Assembly (NCBI GenBank): GCA_951799405.1
Contig: OX637339.1
Coordinates: 3,844,001 to 3,908,000, forward strand
Length of the DNA stretch: 64,000 nucleotides
Direction: 5' to 3'
From: Agapetus fuscipes
Lineage: Eukaryota; Arthropoda; Insecta; Trichoptera; Glossosomatidae
A program made the position numbers and the translations under genes. The notes under the pieces were generated by a model that did not search any database, was not told where the DNA came from, and saw only the letters and a program-made list of their open reading frames with translations. Each line of letters begins with the position of its first letter. Positions within the stretch are counted from its first letter, which is position 1. Positions 32,101 to 44,100 of the stretch are shown piece after piece.

Positions 32101-35100
32101 TCACTCGTCCCGAAGTATAAAATTGGCTACTTCCTTCACCAGGCCTTTATTATGGAACATGTATGCCTTGGTCTCCCACAGTATTTTGACGATGGTCTCG
32201 TTGGATGTCTCGTCCATTTTGACATCCTCAGACATCTGCGGGTTGAACCTGTAGTACGGGATTCCTGCCATGGAGCACCAGGCACGCGCTCTGTCCACCA
32301 CTCGGCCATCTGTGCATGTCGCCTAAAATAATAACCAAATTTATATTGGAATGAGAAGAAAACTGTTAGGTTTAGTTTGGAATTACAGTCATTTTACATA
32401 TTTACAATAATAATAACTAGACATAGCTAACGTCTTCAGGAGACACCCTCTGTACAACGACTGAGTTCATCTTGAATAGATCCCTCCTGATTTATCCTGA
32501 TGAACTCAGTTCATCCTCATTCCTCAGTCGTCATACAGAGAGGGTGCCTGAAGACGTTAGCTACGTTGCTAACGAAATGTCGAGAATAATGTAAGTTCTC
32601 TTTTAACGGTTTGTCTAATATCAGATTATTAGATTTTAACTGTGTACTTATTATTATTGTAAAAAAAAAATGTGTTAAGAAGTGGATTGAGCACATTCAA
32701 AATGTGATAGCATTTGGCCAGGCTAATGACAGTACAGACTGATAACTTCAATGCATTATAATGTTGCAACACAACAAATCAGCCAAAGATCACCAGACAG
32801 CTCATCCATGGACAAATCCGTCACACAACAGTTCGTCTACACAACTTTTCGGTCACAGACAACTCTGCCACTGATAACTCGTCCACAGAAACATCGGTCA
32901 CGGACAATTTGGTCACACGATAATTCGTTCATGCAACTTTTAAGTTCAGGAAATTTCAGTCACATATAATATAGCTCCACAGACAGCTCTATCACAAAAA
33001 ACTTATTGTAGTCTTAATTAATTGTAGTGGCCGAAAAGTTGTATAACCTATTTGTGTATCATGACCGATTTGTCGTGTAAACATATAATACAGGTAGTTT
33101 GAAAAGACACTAAAGTGACTGTATTGCATTTAGCAATCAGGCTCAAAACCACAATAATATAATTATTAGTGACATCCAAACCTACAAGAACATTGTAACA
33201 AAGGTTTTTGGAATATTGCAGTGCCGCTACTGAAGGTGCCAAGCTGGAGGATGGTGACCACGGAATAAGGCAGATAGAGGCTCAAGAAAGCGGAAGGCAA
33301 GGCTCAATATGGGCTGCAGGACCTTTGAAAGAGATGAAGAAGTTTGGAACATTGCTTACCAAATCAACCAGCAGTGTGCCAATCTCAGTGAGACGGGAGG
33401 CCATCATTAGAGTCTCTATGAACCCTTTTGTCCAGGATAAATCTAGAGATTTAAGTTTGCTGCATGGAACCAGACCTACAAGATAATAATATTAATTAAA
33501 TACATTATTATTTGATACAGCCTTGGTAAGCGTTGAGGCCGGGAATTCAAACAGACCAATGACAGAGCAGGGTTCTTTTTAACAGCCAATAAGAATGCCA
33601 AGTCACATGACGGTATTAGATTTTACTTTGAAAAAGATGCTATGACATGTCAGTACCTTAGGGAAGTGCCGCTCTTGACTTACGTTAGTACTGTTACTGA
33701 AGGCAGTGTTGGTCGCGAATACCGAGGTTAAAAAAAAATTGTGATGATGTTGTGGTAGCACTGGTCAAAGTGCACACACATCAAATGCAAACATGTCAAT
33801 TAATTAATAATTAGTCATTAACACATCTTATACGTTGAACGAGTGCCTTTACCCGGTAAGAAAGCGAGGTAGAACACACAAAAAAAAAAAAACTAAGCTA
33901 CACATATACTACTCTTTTCGCCGAGTTAACCCTGAAGGGTTTCACATGTGGCGAGTGGCACCTATTTATTTGTACAGGTAAGGGGGCTGGCCTTACGCCA
34001 ACCACTTGAGTGAACCTTGCCGGAATTTTTATTTTGGGGTTTGAAATAAACACCGAATGTGAAATCATTTCTTACACCCTCGGTGGGATTCGATCCCGAA
34101 CTCACGGCATAGAATGCAAGCACTCTACCAACTGAGCTATCGCTCGGTCAAACTAAATGTCGAAATGCTGTGTCATCTGCCAATGTATCAGATACTGAAT
34201 AAAGTAACATTATTATAAAAGCAGCTTATTAATTAAATAAACCTAACTCACTAAAGTTAATAAATTAAAACTTATAGAGCTAAAATGTGACTGTATGACC
34301 TGTCCCGCAGCTGACGACTATGCTGACGGGTGTGGCTTGGTGCGGCCGACTGACAGCCCTGAGAGCCAGCTGGTGCTCCAGCGCCTCCGTCATGGCATCC
34401 AGCGTGGGGTTGTTGGAGATCAGCCCCCCGTCCACGTAGTTCTTGAAAGACTTGAAGTAGGACGGGGCGGCCGAGGTGCTCCTCGCCACCTCCCACACGC
34501 GCTCGTCCCCCGTCTCTGGGTACACGCTGGCGTTGCGATCCACTGTAAACATATTTCATATTATAATGTATGCTCCTTGACTTATAAGTTGGTATCTGGC
34601 TGACCTCCCACGCTGTAGAAATTGGCTCACTTTGCCAATGTCACTTCTGTTTCAGGGAAGGTCGGCAAGAGTTGCAGGGTGTGTGTGCATTTGAGATTTA
34701 GGTTTTTATGTTGTAGGTTCACATGCGGCATGTGAAAGCGCAAACTTGGACGTGTCTGCTTGTGAGAATGCATATAATGTGAATCCCCAATGTTATATAT
34801 CTTTGCATCTAGATTAGATTAGATTAGAGGCAGCTTATTATACTGGAGACACTGTAGGATGAGTCCACAGGCTTGTCTGAAGTGATGCGTGTAGAACACT
34901 TCCGCTTGAGATGCGACACAGTTTTTGGACATTCTGTCTTTCTGCCTTTTTTAAACATTTGTTTTTTTTTCTAAATATCAATTTGTTAAAGGACGATATT
35001 ACGAATTAAAATTGTGTTTTGAGGTGCTGCATTCTTCAAAAAATAGTCTGATTTTACAAAATAATAAAGAAATTATTTTTCTTTTTTGGATCTTTATATA

Positions 35101-38100
35101 TATATATAAAAGGATAATTTATTTATAAGGTACCTACACATAATTGAAGAGCGCCGTTTTTGTGTGTGTCACACCTCAAGGGCCCTCTCAAATCACGGAT
35201 AAGATTTTTTGTAAAGATGCGTTTGTACTTAAACATAGAACTTAGGCCTGGTATTTTCAACATTAGCATAGCAACTTTATAGAGAATGAAAAGGACGCCC
35301 TTATGTCAATCGTGTGATAGTATTTTTTATCAGTTAAAAGACAAATATGCTAATGTTGAAAATACCGGGCCTTAGATAAAAAAATGAATTTGTATTTTGC
35401 CATATTTTATGAATCCGTAAAAAGCCCATCCGATTCAAATAATTTTCAATTTGCTAAACAAAGAGTTTTTAACATCCCTTCCTGCTAAACTCACAAAACT
35501 GTCAATGTGCAATCAACAATTAAGACTTTGTTGTTGCTTCCTTGTGTGGCAATAAAATGATGAGGATACTTATGATGATGTTCAATGAGGTGTTTGTTTT
35601 GAAGTCATTTAACAATTTTAAAATGGTTGTGGAATTTATTTTTACCATAATTGATAATGTACTCTTTCTCTCTTTCAAATCTCTTTCCGTGTTGCGGGGC
35701 CAGCGGCATGGAATGTTCTCCCAGAGAGGCTGAGAGTCCAGGGCGATGAGACAGCCTTCAGGAAGATGCTGAAAGCATTTCTGTTTTCCCGCTACAGTCC
35801 ACATGCGCCTTTGTAGTGATATAAATCACAAAAAGGCGCAGATAAATTTAGTTTATTATTATTATTATTATACTCACTGCTTGTGATGATTTCAGTGGGA
35901 GACGGGTAATTTCTAAATATACACAAACGCAGCGGCTTCTGACTGGCAAGAACACTCGTTATCATCAACTTGGGGCGTTTGATGTCCGACATCATGGTGT
36001 TGGGACCTGCAATGCCAATCAGTCAAATTAATGATATACAAAAAATATGAAGTTGATAAAAGGCTGTGAAATAAATTTGGTGTTTTATCAACCCTCGAAC
36101 TATCCATGTAACATTATATGGTTGCGAGCTTACCCACACAATCCTTGAGTATTTTCTCAATACCCTCAGAGGAGTAGGGTCTGTTCCCGATGAAGGCCTT
36201 CTCCTTGAGCTTGAAGTACAGGCGCTGGCACTCCTTCATGGTCTTCCCGAGGGACATGGCGAGAGCCAGGATGCCCCCGGTACTGGTACCCGCCACCCAG
36301 TCAAAGCACTCCACCACCGGCCTCTGGGTGGCGGCCTCCAGCTCCAGCAGGATCTGGATGAGGATCAGACCGCGGATGCCTCCGCCGTCTAGACACAGCA
36401 TCCTGGAAACAATGGAAATAAACAGTGTGGAGGGGAAAGTGGAGATAGAACATGAGCTTTTGGGCCTCTGCAAGTTCATAGCAAGCGTGCGTAGTGAATG
36501 TCCCAGTGAATCTATGATAATCTGTAATCTAAGTTGCAAGGATATATTATTAAGATTTCAGATTAATTTTAAATGCATTCCCACAAGCAGACACAAATAA
36601 GTTCACACTTACACATGCCGCATGTGAACCTAAAACATAAAAGCCCAAATCTCAAATGAACATGAGCCCTGCAACTATTGTCGACCTTCCATGAAACAGG
36701 AGCGATATGTCAAAGTCAACCATTTTTTACAGTATGGGTGGTTGCAATACCAACCTATAAGTTAAGGAATAGAATAAAAGGTTGATTTCTTCACCTATGG
36801 AAAATAGGTTAACATACAAATGCTAATCTAAGTTGCAAGCATAACTATGCAGCTCACATTACCTTCCCCCCTTGACTGCTCTGCGCTCTGTGGAAGCCTT
36901 GTCCATGCCAGCAACGGTCAACATTTGCTCCAGCAGGGTGCTCGCAGCAGTGGCGGGCACACACGTGTCGGGGGTGCCGTTAAAGTCTCCGTTGTGACTG
37001 CAAACCAAACTGCAGCCAGCCATCGAGGAAGAACATCTGATTCACAAAATAATACAAATATTGAAATTGAATACGTTAGATGATTTTATTGTTTCTATTT
37101 AATCTATACTTAAGTTACTGTACTGTTACTGTATCCTGCTGCCGTTCCACTAGGGGTGGCTAGTACCTCCGCAGATGCGTCTCCACTTTTTTCTGACCTT
37201 GCATACCTCTTTCATCTCTTCAACAGTCATCACTTTCTCCATACATACTCTCCTCTTATTCTTACTCTGCAGGTTCTATTATTTCGCAATCTCACCTAGT
37301 TGAAAAAATATACTGACATTTGAGGTTTATATTTAATACATGCCCACACACATGTAAGTGTGCGCTTACACATCTGCATTTGAACCTACAAGATAAACCA
37401 AACGTCACATGAATATACACCTTGTAGCTCCTGCCGCCTTTCTCTGAAACTCAGGTGGAATTGGGAAAAGTGAACCAAGTTGTTACAGCATGGGGATCAG
37501 CCTCATATCAACCTATTAGTCAAGGAAGGTTATAAACTCATCTATTTAGTAGTCTGGTGACATGCAACACACACAGTAGATCACAGTCTCAGGAAAACGA
37601 AACCAATGCAGCTCTTGCAACAGCGAAGTGATGTGAGAGAATTAGACCACTCTTTTCGCAAACGACTAAAAACTTACTTTTTCTACTAAGACTCTTACAA
37701 AGCACCTTGGAAGTGGCTCAATAACAAAAAGGTGCAAAACAAATGTTGATTATTATTATTGTTATTATAACAAGTTATCATGCCTTCCCTTGTAAGAAAA
37801 ACAAATGATTGGCATTATTTTTTATATTGTTACCTGAAAGCTCCGGCCACGTGCAGCATGTACGTCATTTTCTCAGCGCCATTTTGTAAATCATAGATGA
37901 GATGCCGCGGCGTTTCTCCTTTGTTGTTCGGCACGTTCACATTCGCACCAAACACAATCAGAGCCTGAAGGATATTGACGTGCTTGTGTTTCACGGCCAA
38001 GTGCACCGGCGTTTCCCCGGCCAGGTTTGGCATCGAGGCATTCGCTCCATGATATAAAAGTGTCACGGCACAATCCAGTCTGTTGCGGCTGACCATGACA

Positions 38101-41100
38101 TGAAGTGCCGTTTGCCCTTCGAGGTTTCGGGCGTCTATATCACATTTGGCTTCTAGAAGTGCTTCGATGACCTCTTTGGAAATGCACCAATGAAGGGGAG
38201 TGCCACCGTATTTCATGTCTTCGGAGTGGAAAGCTTTTCCGCTATTTTTTACAATGTCTCCAACGTAAACTGGGCTACCTGAAAGTAATTTTGGAAATTT
38301 GTATACATTTTTGGTATCACTTCAAAGACATGTTATTATAAGGAAATCAAAGAAAAACAATCATATTACAAGGCATATCCAGAAAGTAAGTGTACTGAAG
38401 CCGTCATGACTGGATGGATTTTATTTTCGACATGTTGGCTACACTTCCTTGTAGCTTGACCTTTCCCCTCTGCAACGAGACTGGTTCGAGGTCTGTATGT
38501 TGAGAAGTGACGATGCGACAACCCGTTTTGTAAAAAATGGCAATCCAATCTCCCGCCCAGTGCGAAATGTAAAATTACAATAACAGAAATGCTAATAAAT
38601 TTCTTTAATTTTATCTTTTAACCGTTGATATGGTTATAAAGCTATGAATCGTACGAGTGTGTAAAAGTAGTGTTGTGAGTAGATTATGATGTGGCGGATT
38701 CTGCGGCACTACAACTGGTGTCATAACCCCTAGATTTTCTGAAATCTAGGGAGTCTCCCGCACAGGATAACTTACAAAAAGAAAAAAATCTGCAGCCAGA
38801 TTAGTGTAACATTTACTTGATGTGCTGGCGAAGCGCGAGGCGTCCCCCGCTGCAGAGACGTTGGCATCCGCGCCGGCGATCAGCAGCGCCGACACACAGT
38901 CACTCTGGTCGGCCAGGCAGGCCAGGTGCAGGGGCGTGTGGCCGTCTCCGTTGAAGCTGTTCACCCAGCGACGGGCACCCTCCTTCGTCAGCAGACACTG
39001 ACAACAAAAATGAGGCCCAAACATTCAAAATGCCCCATAGATATGTGACTTTGAAGAATACTTTGATTTTTAGCAACGAACAATCATTTATAAAGTTGCT
39101 GTGATCACAAAATGGCATCCACGTCCACAATACTTACTTTGATGATGTTTAATCTAAAAAATTGTTAAAAGGAAGACCTATCTGGTATGCAATTCATAAT
39201 GTGAAGTGTTGCAAGAATATAAAAAAGATTTAGCAACAAAAGAGACACTTTGTCAGCAGACACTGCCAACAAAAATGTGGACTGAACATTAAAAATATCC
39301 CTCGGCTATGCGACGTCAACCATAAGAAATTAAATAAAAGCTGGGTCGAAAAATTCATACACCTTTACCAAAGACCAGTCATCAAAAAAGTCATCCAGCC
39401 TTATAGTAACTGGGTCTTGCTTGAGAATTGGCGCTTTGTAGCGACGACCAAGCTCGTAAAAAGTCCGTTCGATGGCTCAGTTGTTAGAGTGCTTGCATTC
39501 CATTCCGAGAGCTCGGGTTCGAATCCCACCGAAGGTGTCAGAAATGATTTCCCGTTTCGGTGTTTATTTCAAAACACAAAATGAAATACCGGCAAGGTTT
39601 ACTCAGCCTTCACAAGAAATGAGTACCAGCCCCTTCGGGAGCTGGGGAATCCCCACTTTAACTGAAATGGTTGGCGTAAGGCAGGCCCCCTTACCTGTAA
39701 AAATAAAAAGGTTCCACTCACCACATGCGAAACCCTTTGGGCATAACGGGGAAAGAAGTTACACTATATGTGTAGCTTAGTTGTGTTGCGTTGCGTACAG
39801 AGAGCTGCACTCGACTGTCTTACATAAAAGAAACCCACAAAAGGTGTGTGCAAAGCTAGAATCATTTATCAGCTTATACAGGTTCAATAAAAAAATTAAA
39901 TCAATTTTATTCCACCACGGTGTATACTCGTACAATACAGGTATGTAAGCCATATAAATATTTGGATGATTTATGAAGTGAGAGCTGTTTTCGTGTGCAT
40001 CTGATTTAGATAGTACGTGGTGCTTTAAGTGTCTTTTCAATATGACATGGTTTTTAGTTCGGCTGGTCCATCCTGCTGGAACAGTCTACCTCTGAAGTTG
40101 AGAATAGAAACTAGTGGTAGCAGTTTCAGGAAGTTGTTTAAAAACAAATTTGTTTAACATTAGCTTCAACACATAAAAGCGCCCTTGGGGTGGCTAGTGC
40201 CACTAAACGGTGCTTTATAAAAATTGGGCAATTATTATTATTATTGAAGTTATGACTCTCTGTGCCACCACCTCTGGCCCGGCCAAATGACACCACTTAG
40301 TCCACTCACATTGATGATGTCCTTGTTAGTGCTGGCAGCAAAGTGGAGGACGCTGCACTCGTTGTGGGCGAGGCTGTCCAGGGAGCAGTCCAGAGCCAGC
40401 AGGCACTGGATCATGTTCAGGTTACCCGCTTGGATGGCGACCTGGAAAATCAACATATTACTTGTGTTTCCAAAGTTTATGAAATTGATATGCATATCTT
40501 TAAAAAATCAGCATCATGAGCTCGTTGGGCCTTGGCTGAATTCAGGATTCTCCTCCACTCTTGCCTGACCTTTGCTCTCCAGCTACGTATGTCTGCTGTG
40601 GCTGCATCTGCGTTAACATCTGCTGCCCATCCACTGTATTTTTGTCCATCCAGGGGTGGCAGTCTCGACGACTGTCAAAAGATCTTACCGTGTCTATTTG
40701 AAGGTAAGACGAAATAAAACATGGCAGCGTATCAACAGCTGATCCATTTTATATGGAAAAATGATCAGCTGTTCTGGAACTGCCATGTTTTATTCCGTCC
40801 TATCTTCATATAGGTACGGTAAGGTCTACAGACAGCTGTCAAGACTTCCATCCCTGGAGTCCTTTGGTCTTATAGTGCTGAAAAAGTTGCTGCTCATGCC
40901 TGGCTAAGCTGCTGACAGATTTTTAAGATTTTTTCTCAAAACATGTAGATTACCCTTCAAAAGGATCTTATGCAGTTTGATGAAGATCGGATTACAAACA
41001 CAATATTGTTTTGCGTAATGCTGCCTCCCTGACCTAATCTAATCTAAGTTGCAAAGATATGTTACATTGGAGATTCACATTACATGCATTCCCACAACCA

Positions 41101-44100
41101 GACACGTACAAGTTTGCGCTTGCACATGCCTCATGTGAACCTACAACATAAAAACCAAATCTCAAATGGACATACACCCTGCAACTCTTGCCGTCCTTCC
41201 CTGAAACAGGGGTGACATTGGCAAAGTGAACCATTTTTACAGCATGGGTGGTCAGCCGCATACCAACCTACAAGTCAAGGAACCTAAGGAAAAATAATGT
41301 CCAAATGGCATAATACATGGGCTACAGAAAAAATGTGATGAAAGTAAAAATCAATACCATCAACGGTGTCATTCCGTTCATGTCCTCCACGTCATTAATA
41401 TGGCTTCTAATTTCAGGGATTTCAAAGAGCTTGGGTCTGCCCAGGTGGGCGAGCAGGTGGACCAGACTCCAGGAGCGATGGTTCCTCATCAAGTCACAGG
41501 CCTCCTGGATGTTCTGGACAGAGCACTGCAATACAAACAACCAAACTCACTTTATTTTCTACCAAATAGATCATCTGATATAAAGCAGTACCTAAAGTGT
41601 GAGGCTTTACATTTAAACTCTTACAAAGCAAAAAATGATGTACAAAAACTGGTGCAGCTAAGTAAGGTGATTTCATATGTTTCTATGGTGATATATATAT
41701 ACATACATTGAAGACGGAGTAGAGACACGTTGCTTACATAGAAAATGACAAAAACATTTTATATGCCGTGAGCGAGACAGCATTATCAACAATGTATGGC
41801 ATCAACTACAGTGCATCACATCATTTGGTACTATATTACATTCATAACCACTTTATTCAACGACGTTAGCCATGTTGAAAGCACCGGTTCCCATAGATCA
41901 CCGAAGTTAAGCAACATTGGGCGCGGACAGTACTTGGATGGGTGACCGCTCAGGTACACCGCGTGTCGTTGGCATCTTGGACCAGTCCGTAGTCCGTAGT
42001 GGCAACACTTCGGACTTGTAAATGGAAGGTTGTGGATTCGGATCCCGGCGGAGCACAAAAATATACCATATATATTTCGAATGTGCTCTTCGCTGAGTTG
42101 ATAAATTCATAAACCTTTACCAAAGACCGGTCACTGAAAGGTCCATCCAACCTTACAACAACTGGGTCTTACTTGAGAGGGCTCGCAGAGGGCTCTTGAG
42201 GTGTGATACACACAAAAACAGCGCTCACCAAAAAAATCATCCTAATATTATTATTATTATTTATTGAATTACTACCTCCATGGTCCCAATGGCTTAATGC
42301 GACCACCTCGGAGATAGCGCAAAAAAGAATTGATCAGTCTGTAGTCTAGAGCAGCGGTTTCCAAACTGGGAGGCGCGAAGTATGGCCAGGGGAGGCGGCA
42401 AAAATACGCATAAAAGTATTAGTATGAGCATTAAAAAATAAAACGTAAAAAGGGAGGAAAGGGAAGCGCGTTTTTTTTTTTTGAGTGTGTTAACTTTTCA
42501 AATTTACGTGACTACCCCCCCCCCCCCCCCCCCGGGTGTCCAACTCAAAATCGTGGCGGGCCAGATTTAGTACTTTTGTAATCGTGGTGGGCTAGATAGA
42601 GAAGTTCATTTTTTGTGTGGCCAAATAAAATGGGCAACACAACAAATAATCGGTCGATGGTGGGTAAAATATTCGCCACAATTTTTTTTTTTGATGGCCG
42701 GCGCATAGATGATTAAACTTATTGCGCAATAGCTAGCTATTGATGTCGCCGTAGGCCGTATGTTCGACAGGCCTGGTCTAGAGGTTAATGCTTTGGACTC
42801 GTAACCGGAAGGTAGTGGGTTTAATAATTGGTTGAGCACAAAAATAAAATTTAATCTCCAAAATATGCTCTTCGCAGGGTTGAAATATTTTGCTAAAGAC
42901 CGATCACAAAAGGTCCATCCAGCCTTGGAGCAACTGGCAACTTCAAATCTAGCCCGGATTTACAGTACATACAGCTGTAAGAGATGGCATTACCAATATT
43001 TATCTTCCATATTTAAGAATGAGTTAGACAGAGAGACAGATGTAGGAAAAGATTGTCTCACCTTCTTTGTTATATTTACAAATTGTGGGATCACATCGTT
43101 GTACACTGAAAATATCTCCGTTGCCTCCGTCTCGTTAGCAGTTCTGTACAGGCTGAAAACAGAACAATACTTGTTTAAGACTTTATTCTATGTAATCAAA
43201 AATTAAACATAAACCGCCTTTTAGAAATTGAATTGTAAAACACAGTTTTAATTCACTTTTTATAATAATAAAAAATTGCTCCAACGCTTTCTCTTAATAA
43301 GGCATCTTCAGGAGCGATCATTCTACAATTCTAAAATTATACACTTTGCCAATGTTACCCCCGTTTCAGGGAGGTCGGCAAAAGTTGCAGGGTTTATGTT
43401 CATTTGGGGTTTGGATATTAATTTGTAAGCACAAACTTTTATGTTTATGTTAATTTATTTTATTATTTTATTAATTTAAAATTTTACTGTATGTTTTTAC
43501 CTACCTGACTATCATTTATACCTATTGACAAAATTTCATAAAATAAAATTTCTTTTCTGTAATCAATAATCATACCTGATGATGACCTTCTAGGTCGAAA
43601 ACGTTAGTAACTTACTCTAAAGATTGTAATCTTTTTAAATATATTCATGTGAAAATAAACAGTGTTTTTGAATTCCTCAAAAAAATTTAAACTATAATTT
43701 TATGTGTCTGTTTATGAGAATACATTTAATATGAATCTTAAATGTAATGTCTTTATAACTTAGATTATAGATAGATCCTGAATCCCCGTGTTGAAAAGCT
43801 GCCTCCTGAAGACGTTGGCTATAAGACCAGCAAATATTGGAAATAATGTAATTTCTCCTTTAACAGTCTGTTTAATATCCAAAAATTTTTTTTTTTTTTA
43901 GTTTATTGCAATTTGTACACTTGATATTTCATTGCATTTTCCCTGGTGTGGCCTGCTGTGTGAAGTCATAATTTTGTTGTCTATAGAATTTGTGGATATG
44001 TAGGTGGTGCACCTGTAGGCCTCGTCCATGCTCTCTGAGACGGGTCGGGGCAGGACGACCTCGAACACTTCGGTGTTGGTGGAGAAGAAGCCCCGCGAGG

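Noticed and set aside
36190..36600. 136-codon plus-strand ORF
   Set aside because: Antisense of the lipase exon 36134-36402; it has no family features.
39468..39545. Possible tRNA gene
   Set aside because: It has A and B boxes but is the head of a family B SINE repeated elsewhere; no clean cloverleaf is evident and the SINE body follows directly.
41858..41973. Functional 5S rRNA gene
   Set aside because: Diverged from 5S at many positions, single, lacking a T-run terminator and continuing directly into a SINE.
42832..43206. 124-codon plus-strand ORF
   Set aside because: It crosses a family A SINE fragment and the antisense of an iPLA2 exon (43062-43152).
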